DNA of 38,299 bases from Bacillota bacterium (GTDB taxonomy: Bacteria > Bacillota > Clostridia > Acetivibrionales > DSM-1351), in contig JAEYTP010000056.1 of NCBI GenBank assembly GCA_023433945.1, forward strand, positions 1 through 38,299. The letters are read 5' to 3'. The position numbers and the translations under genes were made by a program. Shown piece by piece: positions 16,621 through 25,718 of the stretch; the stretch's first letter is position 1; each line of letters starts with the position of its first letter. The notes beneath the pieces were generated by a model. That model was not told the origin of the DNA. It did not search any database and worked only from the letters and a program-made list of their open reading frames with translations.

Positions 16621-16932
16621 ATGGAACAGAATTGGGATTATGCGGAATTGTCGAAGGCAGCAAAAGCGGCAGGAGGGCCGGAGAAATATGTTGAAATGTT
16701 AGAACTAGCAAGCAAGGATGCAGGAAGAATGGAAATGCTTCCTTGGATTGGGGTTGCTGCAGTAGGTGCATCACTACTTACAGCAGCAACAATAAAGGTC
16801 GTAGACTATTTTAAATCAAAAAAGAAAACGAACCAAAATGAGATTGAGCTTGCAAAAGAAGAAATCATTAAGGGCATCAAGGAATACGATGCTGCACACG
16901 AGACCAAAGGAGGAAACGAGGATGTCAATTGA
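16621..16932 (+). CDS. Small single-TM protein, function unknown
   Basis: 103 aa; RBS AAGGAG overlaps the MerR stop codon region. An amphipathic N-terminal half (WDYAELSKAAKAAGGPEKYV), one hydrophobic segment at about 42-60 (WIGVAAVGASLLTAATIKVV), then a strongly basic stretch (FKSKKKT) and a charged helix. The positive-inside pattern suggests the C-terminal tail faces the cytoplasm. Co-transcribed with MerR; its last 11 nt overlap the next gene. No family recognised. It might anchor or assist another cluster product at the membrane, which is conjecture. Confidence 0.75.
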   Translation: MEQNWDYAELSKAAKAAGGPEKYVEMLELASKDAGRMEMLPWIGVAAVGASLLTAATIKVVDYFKSKKKTNQNEIELAKEEIIKGIKEYDAAHETKGGNEDVN

Positions 16933-17128
16933 AGTAAGCGTACTGGGTAAGTACAAAATGGCTTATGGGACAGAGGTTGAGATAAGCTATACTTGTCCAC
17001 ATTGTGGAGAAAGTGTTACAGACACTATTTGTTTTAGCAGTGATATACAAAACTTCGTAGCAGAAGTGTACGACCATGAATGTCCAGAGTGCGGAGAAAG
17101 CAATGATGTAAGTGTAGATTTGTATTAA
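16922..17128 (+). CDS. Small two-CxxC (zinc-ribbon-like) protein
   Basis: 68 aa from ATG 16922, supported by AGGAGG at 16908-16913; an in-frame ATG at 16838 lies deep within the preceding gene and has no RBS. CPHC and CPEC motifs about 30 residues apart form a likely zinc-binding ribbon (YTCPHCGESVTDTICF, then HECPECGESNDV). Acidic elsewhere. It overlaps the previous gene by 11 nt. Metal binding is a fair inference; role unknown. Confidence 0.75.
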   Translation: MSIEVSVLGKYKMAYGTEVEISYTCPHCGESVTDTICFSSDIQNFVAEVYDHECPECGESNDVSVDLY

Positions 17129-17170
17129 GTTACCTATGAAAAATATTCCATGATGAAGGAGGTGCGAACT

Positions 17171-18019
17171 ATGCAGATGTGCCCTCATTGTGGAAAAGTA
17201 TATGATGAATCTGAGGATGCTAGTTGTCCACGTTGTCATCCAGACAAAGACGACGGAAGTGAACGTACAGTAATTGTCCATCAATATGACATAGGTAATA
17301 ATATTGATGCAAATAATTATTTGCTTGCTTTACTTATTGAGTCAGAAAATGATTTATACATGCTTCGTATTGCAGGAGACTTGCTGACAGGAGGTGATAC
17401 TTTCATCAGTACTGGGAAAGGATATGATTTTGGACTAAATCTTGCGTATGTTGTTTCAGTAAAGGCAAAGCTAGCTTTGATGCAGAATGATATTAAGAAA
17501 GCTGGTTTACTTGTGGGAGTAGCTTCAGATGCGTTGTTGGAAAAAGCAAACAAACATTTTTATTAATTGTGGTTATGTATATTTAGGCATTAAGGATACA
17601 GAGAATGCAGGAAAATGTGTAGAAGAAATAGAAAGATATATTAAGAGCTGTTTATATACTGATCCGGAGAAAGTCCAAAACAATGGTGATTATGCGGATA
17701 TGTCGGCATTGAAATGGAAAAACAATGTATTTAAGAATGAAAATGTTATTGAGTAAGAATTGTTTTGGAACATGCAAAAGAACATCGAGAGACTTCCTGA
17801 ATATGTTCATTTGCAGAGATTTCTTGTAAAGTTTATTATTAGTGCTACTGCTTTGGCAGATAAAACCGTCCAATATTTTGAAAATGCTGTTGAGGCGTAT
17901 AAATATTTATTTGAATTGATACTCCGGCACCAGCTCTATTTGACGAACTTACTAATTTGAGAAATATTGCGGAAAAGCTCCTTAGTAAAGATTGCGAGTT
18001 ATGGTATAAGAGTTGGTAG
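17171..18019 (+). pseudogene. Broken zinc-ribbon/helical-repeat gene (two frameshifts, one stop)
   Basis: ATG 17171 with AAGGAGGTG (17156-17164) begins MQMCPHCGKVYDESEDASCP (CxxC...CxxC ribbon) followed by helical, TPR-like sequence. This frame stops at 17564-17566, but continuation is clear in another frame across a T5 run near 17557 (INCGYVYLGIKDTENAGKCV...), is interrupted by TAA 17754-17756 with coding resuming in the same frame (ELFWNMQKNIERLPEYVHLQ), and returns to the first frame near 17925 (APALFDELTNLRNIAEKLLS) to end at TAG 18017-18019. The original product would be about 280 aa. The first fragment (131 aa) may still be made. Apparent frame changes could in principle be assembly errors, but three lesions in one gene favour true decay. 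Confidence 0.8.
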
Positions 18020-18081
18020 GCTGCTCAAGCAACAAAAAGATAACTAATGTATAAAAATAATTTACTTTTATAGGTGAGATT

Positions 18082-20919
18082 ATGGTATTAGAAAAAATTT
18101 TACAATTAATAGTGGCTTTCGTAATTGTGACGTTTATCAGTGGAATTGTTATAAGACGTTCAGAAACTCTTGATAAAATGCCAAGGCACTTTGTGACAAA
18201 GATTGGTACAGTGACTGCAGTGATAGGATTCTCATTGTATTTCATAGGGTACTTGCCGAATGAGTTTGATTTTTTTCTATACTTTCAGGCGTTTATCAGA
18301 GCGCTGTTCAGCACAATAAGAATGTTTCTTGCAAATGATGATTTCGGCTATTTATCGTCAATTCATCCTTCGCTTACGAGTACCAATAGTTTTATTACTG
18401 ATTTCGATAAGGCTATTAATATAAGCCTTGTAACAAAATTGTATATTCTACTTTTATGGATTGTAAATACCGTTGCTGTTTCTATAACCTTTACGTTAGC
18501 TATGTCAATATTTGGTCAACGGCTTTTATTCAGGATCAGGATGTTTGCTGGATGCTGGGGTAATACCTACATAATATTTGGTGTAAATAATAAGTCTCTT
18601 TATTTTGCAGAAAGCCTTTATGACAGGAAGAAAAGTGCAAGCATTGTGTTTATAGGAAAGGATGTCTCGGAAAAAGACAAAAAAAGGATATTTAGCATAG
18701 GTGCAGCACTTTATGACGATGATTATGTGAAGGAAGACAAATTAAACCCAAGGATGATTAAGACAATAGATCTTGATAAAGAAAGCAAGCTAAGGAATGT
18801 ATTATGCAAATTTGATGAAACACTTAATGAAATTATAATGACTCATAAGGACGGTCGGTTCAACAAGCTAAAGCTGTTTGTTTTCAGCAAGCTTTCCGCA
18901 ATATGTAAAATGTATTCGATGAAAAAATACATAGTGTATGCATTTTCTGACAATGATCTGGAGAACTATACATTTATCAATTATTTGAAGAATTATTTTA
19001 TCAGTGAATACAGGGTATTCTATAAAATCATTGAGAGGCTTACTGTCTATATGCAGACTGACAACATAGTTTATATAGATGAACTAGAAAAACTCCGGGA
19101 AATTGACGAAGATTACGAATTTAAAAAACTCAGAAAAATTAAAGAAGATGATAAATTAGATTTTCGTATTTTTGGTGAGGGTAGTCTTGCAGCTAAAAAT
19201 CTTTTAAAAAAGTCTCCAGTCTATAATGCTTTGAAAATAGCGAATGGGCTTGCGTGTGAAGAATTGAACATTCTTATTCTTGGCTTTGGGAGAGTGGGAA
19301 GAGCTGTTCTTAGAGAAATAATTTCTCAAGGTATATTTTATACTAAAAATGGTACTGGAACGGTAGTGCCAAATAGGGTACATGCCTATATTGTGGATGA
19401 TCACGCTGACGTGCAGGAGTCTAAACTTAAGCTCAAATATCCCCAGCTAACCAAGAATTTTGATATAAAGTTTATTAGGATGGATGCCACTGGGAGTGGT
19501 TTCCTCAAATATATGGAAAATGACCATATTATTAATATGAAATATGTAATAGTAACGCTCGGAGATGACTATAAAAATGCAAGAATAGCTATGGAGTTAA
19601 AGGAATTATATGTAAAAATGGAACTTAAGGCTCCAATAATATTCGCACATATAAGAGATGAGGGAGATGAGAATCAGCATCTTCCAATGGCTATTAAGTC
19701 GTTTGGGAGTTTCAAGGAGATCTACAGAAATGAACATTTGACGGATAATGATGTTTATTATTACGCAGTTTTGTTCAAAAGCCTGTATAACATAATAAAT
19801 GAAGTCGAGCAAAAAATTAAAAAAGTAAAAGATGTAGATAAAAAACATCAATGTGAAGAGCTTAAAACAAATATTGTTTTGAAAGAATTCTGTGATTCGG
19901 TGAATGCTTTTAATAATTTAAAACTAGGTAGTTTTGGAAGAAATGAGTATACAGAACAGGAACTAGAATTTGAGAAGCAGAGGATAATTGAACAAATGTC
20001 CAATATTGCATGTGTTGAATCAATTAACAGTAAACTTAAGACTGCCGGGATTGATATGAGTATTTTTGAAATACGAAAGATGAATAAAAATGGTAATGAA
20101 AAGGAGTATGATCGTTTCAAAAATAGCAATTACATAAGAAATACAGATATTTTAATGAGACTTGAACATTTGAGGTGGAATGCTTTTCATATAACAAATG
20201 GTTGGAGAAGCCTTGGCATTAACGAATTGAAGCAGCGTGCCGAGAAAGTTAAGTTTGAAGATAAAAACAGAAAGGACAATGATTCAAAACAACATGCTTG
20301 CATTATCGAATGGGATGATTTGGATGAGTTAGCCGAACTATATGGTGAGGACAATAATAAATTTAAGTACTATGATGAAATGTTCATCAAAGCATTACCA
20401 TATATGCTATTTGAAAAGGCCAGAGAGGAGTTTCTGAAAGGAAATTCAGGATATGATATTGAAAGTTTTGAGGGAATTATTAAAGAAAACGAGGGAACTG
20501 AAGAAATCAAGCAAATTGAAGAAAACGAAAAAAACAAAGAAAGTATGGACAGTAAAGATGATAATGAAATAAATAGGATAGATGCTAAAATAACTCTTGA
20601 GAGTATTGTTCAAAATAAGCAAAAACCACAAACTTATTATATGTTGGATATTTTGAAAGAGGAAAAAATCTGCAATCCTACAACCTGTGTTTATAATAAT
20701 ATTGATATTGAGACGCTTGCAAATGAGGTTCATATAGTATGGATGAAAGGTCAGGAGAAAAGTGGATGGAGATATGGGGAGCAGCGAGACGACAAGATTA
20801 AAGTATCTCCATGTATGGTACCATATGAAGAGCTTACAGAAGAGGAAAAGGAAAAGGATAGGATAACTGCTAGAGCGGTTATTGACGAGTTGTTTAGGAA
20901 AAGTCGCAATAGAACGTGA
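18082..20919 (+). CDS. Membrane protein with TrkA/RCK-like Rossmann folds and two RyR domains
   Basis: 945 aa. Hydrophobic segments at about 4-24, 41-60, possibly 65-82, and 123-150 place the N-terminus in the membrane. Two Rossmann-like units follow: one from about 160 (NTYIIFGVNNKSLYFAESL) and one from about 395 with a clean dinucleotide loop, LNILILGFGRVGRAVL, as in TrkA-N/RCK domains of K+ transport regulators. Next is a diverged RyR domain at about 690-765 (RLEHLRWNAFHITNGWR), an acidic linker (about 800-865), and a clear RyR domain at 873-945 (WRYGEQRDDKIKVSPCMVPY). RyR modules are the repeats first known from ryanodine receptors; in bacteria they occur in proposed nucleotide-centred conflict systems. 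No TVGYG filter is seen, so it is not a standard K+ channel. A membrane effector gated by a nucleotide is my inference. Start ATG follows AGGTGAG. Confidence 0.85.
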   Translation: MVLEKILQLIVAFVIVTFISGIVIRRSETLDKMPRHFVTKIGTVTAVIGFSLYFIGYLPNEFDFFLYFQAFIRALFSTIRMFLANDDFGYLSSIHPSLTSTNSFITDFDKAINISLVTKLYILLLWIVNTVAVSITFTLAMSIFGQRLLFRIRMFAGCWGNTYIIFGVNNKSLYFAESLYDRKKSASIVFIGKDVSEKDKKRIFSIGAALYDDDYVKEDKLNPRMIKTIDLDKESKLRNVLCKFDETLNEIIMTHKDGRFNKLKLFVFSKLSAICKMYSMKKYIVYAFSDNDLENYTFINYLKNYFISEYRVFYKIIERLTVYMQTDNIVYIDELEKLREIDEDYEFKKLRKIKEDDKLDFRIFGEGSLAAKNLLKKSPVYNALKIANGLACEELNILILGFGRVGRAVLREIISQGIFYTKNGTGTVVPNRVHAYIVDDHADVQESKLKLKYPQLTKNFDIKFIRMDATGSGFLKYMENDHIINMKYVIVTLGDDYKNARIAMELKELYVKMELKAPIIFAHIRDEGDENQHLPMAIKSFGSFKEIYRNEHLTDNDVYYYAVLFKSLYNIINEVEQKIKKVKDVDKKHQCEELKTNIVLKEFCDSVNAFNNLKLGSFGRNEYTEQELEFEKQRIIEQMSNIACVESINSKLKTAGIDMSIFEIRKMNKNGNEKEYDRFKNSNYIRNTDILMRLEHLRWNAFHITNGWRSLGINELKQRAEKVKFEDKNRKDNDSKQHACIIEWDDLDELAELYGEDNNKFKYYDEMFIKALPYMLFEKAREEFLKGNSGYDIESFEGIIKENEGTEEIKQIEENEKNKESMDSKDDNEINRIDAKITLESIVQNKQKPQTYYMLDILKEEKICNPTTCVYNNIDIETLANEVHIVWMKGQEKSGWRYGEQRDDKIKVSPCMVPYEELTEEEKEKDRITARAVIDELFRKSRNRT

Positions 20920-20946
20920 AATTTTTTGATAGAAAGAAGGACGTTT

Positions 20947-21243
20947 ATGTATACTCCAAAACCGATCAATACAAGAGGGATTGCTTTACCTAGTGAAATA
21001 AACAACCTAGTAGAAAAACTGGCTAAAAATGCCCATGATGTATGGGCAGTACAAAGGATCAAGGATGGCTGGACTTATGGTGAAAAGCGGGATGACGGGC
21101 TGAAGAAGCATCCCTGTCTTGTACGATATGAGGAATTGCCTGAGTCCGAGAAAGAGTATGACAGGAAGATGGCAGTTGAAACACTGAAAACTATTTTGGC
21201 ATTGGGATATAGGATAGAGAAGATTGAAAAGCGAAAGCCGTGA
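20947..21243 (+). CDS. Stand-alone RyR-domain protein
   Basis: 98 aa from ATG 20947; AAGAAGG (20935-20941) is the RBS, so an upstream in-frame TTG (20926) is unlikely. Nearly the whole protein is one RyR domain: VEKLAKNAHDVWAVQRIKDG, then WTYGEKRDDGLKKHPCLVRY and EELPESEKEYDRKMAVETLK, closely matching the C-terminal domain of the preceding gene. It has no membrane segment and ends in a basic tail. It lies 27 nt after the 945-aa gene and is probably co-translated. In family terms it would bind a small ligand; which one is unknown. It could be a soluble sensor, a sink or an inhibitor of the membrane protein. Confidence 0.9.
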   Translation: MYTPKPINTRGIALPSEINNLVEKLAKNAHDVWAVQRIKDGWTYGEKRDDGLKKHPCLVRYEELPESEKEYDRKMAVETLKTILALGYRIEKIEKRKP

Positions 21244-21309
21244 TTATTTTATCAGTACAGAACAACAGGTTGAGTTTTGTGTTCTATGTACTTAAGGGGA
21301 GATTAGTAA

Positions 21310-21776
21310 GTGGTTAACACCTGCATTAGTAGTACAATTTAAAATACTATAGAACAATGCAAATGTGGAAGGCGTATGAGAATATTTATTTGGAATTTAG
21401 AGACTGCCAGTTAAGGCAAGAAATAAATTCTGAAAATGAATACTATATTAAGCAGAGATGCCGAGAAAGTATAAATATGGCAAGCAAATTTATTCAACTT
21501 ATTGTGACTGATACAAAATACAAATATAAATATGTTAGATGGGAATCAGAAGTTGCAATAGACAAAGGTTGTACTGTTATAGGGGTAAACATTAACAACT
21601 CTCGATATATGGATGAAGAAACCTGTCCTCCAGTGATACGAGGTATTGGAGCAATATTTGTATCTTTTCATCCGATAATTATTCAATTTGCAATTATTGA
21701 TTACAAAATGATAGGGGCTGGGGAATACTATTATAAGGATGAAGTTTATCAAGCTATGCTTGATAAACTATTGTAA
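21310..21776 (+). pseudogene. MTH538-type TIR-like protein (DUF1863), frameshifted near its start
   Basis: The main frame from ATG 21357 gives 139 aa with hallmarks of the MTH538 TIR-like family: LEFRDCQLRQEINSENEYYI, then KYVRWESEVAIDKGCTVIGV and PPVIRGIGAIFVSFHPIIIQ. The first beta strand expected in this family is missing. A good RBS (AAGGGGAG, 21294-21301) lies 8 nt before GTG 21310, which opens a different frame (VNTCISSTI, stop TAA 21340-21342); coding-like sequence in the main frame already begins at 21333 (YNLKYYRTMQMW). Joining the two near 21333-21339 restores a normal N-terminus. So the gene is probably GTG-started with one frameshift, either inactivating or a switch. If intact it would be about 155 aa. 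The alternative is that the short 139-aa protein is the real product. Confidence 0.72.
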
Positions 21777-21841
21777 AATAATTATAATATAAGTAATATT
21801 TTCTATTTTTAACTTTTATATTGTAAAGGAACAGAAAATTA

Positions 21842-24703
21842 ATGAAAATTTTTGTTAGCTATGGGCATACTGATTATCCTAATCTTATTAACCGCTTTAT
21901 TCAAGACTTGCAGAAAAAGTACAACGTCTGGACAGATAAACAACTTCAATTAGGTCAAAAATGGGCTTCTGAAATTGATGATAGTATTGATGCTTGTGAT
22001 ATTTTTATTTTTTTATTAGCATCAGGATCTATACGACGAGACGGGTATTGTTTAGGGGAAGTAACCCGCGCAAAAGATAAAAATAAAACAATTGTTGTTG
22101 TTAAGTTGGACGATGTAAAATTACCTAGCTTGGTAGCGCAAGATCAGTACTTTTCAATGCAAAATTGTATAGATATAGATGATTCTATAGATAATGAGCT
22201 TTATACTAAAAGATTTGAAGAATTTCAATCTAATATAGAAAAGTTATTTCAAAAGGCGAATGATACCGAAAAAACTATGATTTATCATTTCGATAACGAT
22301 AAACATGTTGAGCTCCTACTTAAATCATTTGTCGGACGCAAGTGGATAAAAAATTATTTCGATGAATTTAATTTCGGTGAGAAAAGAGTCATGCTTATAA
22401 GTGGTGAGGCTGGAAGTGGAAAATCATGTATATCGGCATATATTTACCAACAGTGTAGACATAATTCGTCAATTCACTTTTGTAGTCATCATGATGTAAA
22501 GAGCTTTGATATTCACCTAATGTTGCAGTCAATAGCATTTGATTTAGGAAATAGATTTGAAAACTTTAAGAATTATTTAGATACCGTTATTAATCATGAA
22601 AATAGGTTTGAGAACATGGATTCTCATGAGCTATTTAACATATTATTTACTAAACCTTTTTCGAAATTAACTCTATCTGGTGAGTTTTATGTAATTATTG
22701 ATGGTTTAGATGAGATACCGAAAAATTATCGCAAATCATTTTTTTCTATTATTAAAAATAGATTTTTAGAGCTTCCAGACAATATTAAGTATATTTATAC
22801 AACACGAAATGACAGTCTAGTTATAAACAGTATAATGAGTTTGGACCCTTATTTTATTAGAGATATTAATGAAAAAAATGAAGAAGATATTATTCTATTT
22901 ATATCAAGAAGTCTTGAACAAGCAAGTATAAAATATGACATGATTAGTATCAAAAAGATTATTTCTCAAAGCGGAGGCGATTTTCTTTATGTCAAATTTA
23001 TATTAGATGAGTTAATTATTCGTAAAACTTTTGATGTTACCAAGGTAGAGTTCCCTATAGGAATGAAAGGGGTCTGTCAGAACTACTTTGATCGGTTATT
23101 TGATGATGAGAATGAGGAATACCTACATAAAATTCGCCCTTTCCTCGAAGTTCTGTGTGCAAGCAAGGAACCACTCAGTATCAATTTTATAGAAGAAATA
23201 TTAAGTTCCTGTGACTATGAGTTACATATGATTGTAAAACACATGTCAATGTTTTTAGTATGTAAAGACAACAAAATAAATCTTTCTCATAAGAGTTTGT
23301 ATGATTGGCTATGCTCTATGAGTTATGATGATCCTTACTATATAAATGTTAAAAATGGAGCAAAGGTTATTACCGAATGGATCGTAAGCTCAATGTTAGG
23401 TGGTAACTTAAATGATTACATTAACCGGTATGGATTCTTACATATTGTTGAGCTTGGAAGAGTTAAAAGCATAATCGATATACTGAAAATGTCTAGTGAA
23501 CGTATTCTAGATGTTTTTATAATGTTTATTAATAAGCTTGTAATGGATAGAGATTACGAAAAGTTTAATAACATTTTTTATGAAATTTCTATAAGTAAAT
23601 TAAACTCAAATCGAATTGTATTAAGTTGTATAAAGAATCTTATTCAATATGGGAAAAACCAGGAAGCAAGGAGTATTTTACAATTCTTAACTAATGATAA
23701 TGATTACGGATTACTTAAAGATTATTATGATTTTATTCAGGAAAAGAGTAAAAATAAGAGCACTATTAAATTAATTAAAAAAGGCGAAATCCTTCTGAAT
23801 GAAGCCCAAATTGATGAAAAGACAAAAGCAGACTTGGCTCGTACCATTGGAGATGCATATAGAGAAAACGGGAGCCATCAAAAAGCAGTAAACTTATATA
23901 ATTATGCAAAAGATTTATGTGGGAAAGACCGTCAATGTAATACATATTATGATAGTGAGTGTGCCTTGATTGATATGCAATACGTTTATGGAAACATTCC
24001 TGCAGCTTTCGAAATGCTGGAAACATTAAAATCTAGAATTGATACTTCTGACTATAATATTACAAGATATAAATATGAACGTCTGCAGGGTAATTTATAT
24101 CATTCATTACATGATATTGAAAAGTCATTAAAGTGTTTCGAAGATTCTTTAGAAATTGCCCAAAATATTGGATTCCCTCTTAAGGTCATTGAAGCTAAAA
24201 ATAGCATTGCTGAGTTACTAGGGGATCATGTGCGAGCATTTCAATTATTAGAGGAAGCAAGAGATATGTGTAAAATGCTCGATATGAATTCTTTAGAATA
24301 TGGAAAGAGCTTTTACATAGAATCTGCCATTTTAATATTAAACGGAGACTTAAGGACTGCTGTGAAAAAAGCAGAACTTTCTTGCAGCCTTTTATCTGAT
24401 GTAGGATATGGCTCCGGGATTGCAAGGGCAAAATTTATTAAAGCGATGGCATTATATGAGCTAAACCAATTTGACTCAGCCATTACATTGTTTTATGAGG
24501 CTTTGTTGTATTATACTAGAGAAAATATCTATCCTTCACATCGAATTGACTGCTTTTATTATGTAATTAAATGTGCAGAAAGAATAGGCAAATTGTCAGA
24601 ATATAAAAGTGTAGATAGCCTACAACAAATACAAAACAAGCAATACTTTGAATTTATGAATGATAAGCTGAAATATATCGAGGAGACAATATGTAATGAA
24701 TAA
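21842..24703 (+). CDS. TIR-NACHT-TPR protein (NLR-like STAND NTPase)
   Basis: 953 aa. N-terminal TIR domain, about 1-125: KIFVSYGHTDY, VWTDKQLQLGQKWASEID, and CLGEVTRA with Glu73 at the place of the NADase glutamate. Then a P-loop NTPase of the NACHT/STAND class: FVGRKWI (163-169), Walker A GEAGSGKS (188-195), Walker B YVIIDGLDE (283-291), and a winged-helix-like part around 430-520. The C-terminal third, from about 660 to 940, is helical TPR repeats (e.g. IGDAYRENGSHQKAVNLYNY). In bacterial NLR-like proteins the repeats sense a trigger, the NTPase oligomerises, and the TIR consumes NAD+ or makes signal nucleotides. RBS AAAGGAA at 21825-21831. The 3' end overlaps the next gene by 8 nt. Defence function is inferred from architecture. 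Confidence 0.92.
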   Translation: MKIFVSYGHTDYPNLINRFIQDLQKKYNVWTDKQLQLGQKWASEIDDSIDACDIFIFLLASGSIRRDGYCLGEVTRAKDKNKTIVVVKLDDVKLPSLVAQDQYFSMQNCIDIDDSIDNELYTKRFEEFQSNIEKLFQKANDTEKTMIYHFDNDKHVELLLKSFVGRKWIKNYFDEFNFGEKRVMLISGEAGSGKSCISAYIYQQCRHNSSIHFCSHHDVKSFDIHLMLQSIAFDLGNRFENFKNYLDTVINHENRFENMDSHELFNILFTKPFSKLTLSGEFYVIIDGLDEIPKNYRKSFFSIIKNRFLELPDNIKYIYTTRNDSLVINSIMSLDPYFIRDINEKNEEDIILFISRSLEQASIKYDMISIKKIISQSGGDFLYVKFILDELIIRKTFDVTKVEFPIGMKGVCQNYFDRLFDDENEEYLHKIRPFLEVLCASKEPLSINFIEEILSSCDYELHMIVKHMSMFLVCKDNKINLSHKSLYDWLCSMSYDDPYYINVKNGAKVITEWIVSSMLGGNLNDYINRYGFLHIVELGRVKSIIDILKMSSERILDVFIMFINKLVMDRDYEKFNNIFYEISISKLNSNRIVLSCIKNLIQYGKNQEARSILQFLTNDNDYGLLKDYYDFIQEKSKNKSTIKLIKKGEILLNEAQIDEKTKADLARTIGDAYRENGSHQKAVNLYNYAKDLCGKDRQCNTYYDSECALIDMQYVYGNIPAAFEMLETLKSRIDTSDYNITRYKYERLQGNLYHSLHDIEKSLKCFEDSLEIAQNIGFPLKVIEAKNSIAELLGDHVRAFQLLEEARDMCKMLDMNSLEYGKSFYIESAILILNGDLRTAVKKAELSCSLLSDVGYGSGIARAKFIKAMALYELNQFDSAITLFYEALLYYTRENIYPSHRIDCFYYVIKCAERIGKLSEYKSVDSLQQIQNKQYFEFMNDKLKYIEETICNE

Positions 24704-25718
24704 TACATACATAAATCATATAAATGAATTTTTGAATCATCAACAACAAAGATTAAATGGCTATTATAATCATAATTATGTTATTACTATTGAACGAAAG
24801 AAGTATCTTCTTAGAATTCCTATAAAAGATGCAACTATAATGGATATTAGACTGATACCTGAAAAGGTAATATTAGATTTAATAGAGGCTAATGGAATTA
24901 ATGGTCCTAGAGTTATTTTTGAATATCACACTGAGAAAATGGATTGTTATTTACACAACTATATTCAGGGAAATACTATTGAAGAGTTGTATCCAGAGAT
25001 GTCTCCTATGCCCGATTGGGTAGTAGCTAGAATAGCACATCATATGTCCGAATACCATAGCATTCAGATAGAGAATTTTGAGGATGTAAGACAGTTAATT
25101 CCGTGGAAATATGAGTCAAAAGATTTTTACAATTACATTTACGATTTTAATCGCAGATTAATAGAAAAATATTGGTCACCATATCAAGAAATATACGAAG
25201 CTTTTCATTTTCCTAAGACTGTTGATAAAGCAATTATAAGAAGAGTTGATAAGATAAAAGATAGTCCATTTTGCCTTTGCCATGCTGATATTCATAGGAA
25301 AAATGTACTTATACAGTCAGAAAAGCAAGAAGCAAATATTATTGATTGGGAATTGAGTTTAATCGGAACACTATATTATGATATTTCTATTCATTTTCAC
25401 AAGATGCGTTATATAAAGGAACAAGAGGAATTATTTTTCGATATTTATTCTAAAAAGACTGGAATTGATCTTGGAATGCTAAAGGAACAGGTTGACTTAT
25501 TTCGTGAACTGGAAGAAATCAAATCTGTCAGTATTGATGTGATTCGATATATAACAGATATAAAAGATGAAAATATATCCGAAAAAATTATTGAAAGCAA
25601 TGCTGAAAGGTATAATACAAAACTTATAAAAGTGTATGACAGATGGAAAACGGCTGATTCAGAAAGGGTATCTCTTGAATTTATAAAGGATTTGTTTTTT
25701 AGTTATAGAAAGCGATAA
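24696..25718 (+). CDS. APH/choline-kinase-fold phosphotransferase-like protein
   Basis: 340 aa. Recognisable kinase core of the aminoglycoside/choline phosphotransferase fold: catalytic loop CHADIHRKNVL (His196, Asp198, Asn203) and metal-binding IIDWE (Asp217), followed by the typical all-helical tail. The N-lobe is diverged, although YVITIERKKYLLRIP (28-42) and the later PEKVILDLIEANGI are compatible with the Lys and Glu strands. It overlaps the TIR-NACHT gene by 8 nt (ATGAATAA), a strong sign of coupled function. The substrate is unknown: small alcohol, nucleotide or protein are all possible. An antibiotic-resistance role is not supported by context. It is the last gene before the cluster terminator. 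Confidence 0.88.
   Translation: MNNTYINHINEFLNHQQQRLNGYYNHNYVITIERKKYLLRIPIKDATIMDIRLIPEKVILDLIEANGINGPRVIFEYHTEKMDCYLHNYIQGNTIEELYPEMSPMPDWVVARIAHHMSEYHSIQIENFEDVRQLIPWKYESKDFYNYIYDFNRRLIEKYWSPYQEIYEAFHFPKTVDKAIIRRVDKIKDSPFCLCHADIHRKNVLIQSEKQEANIIDWELSLIGTLYYDISIHFHKMRYIKEQEELFFDIYSKKTGIDLGMLKEQVDLFRELEEIKSVSIDVIRYITDIKDENISEKIIESNAERYNTKLIKVYDRWKTADSERVSLEFIKDLFFSYRKR

Noticed and set aside
24696..25718. Aminoglycoside resistance gene
   Set aside because: The fold is shared, but the N-lobe is diverged and the gene is coupled to a TIR-NACHT gene, so a resistance function is not supported.
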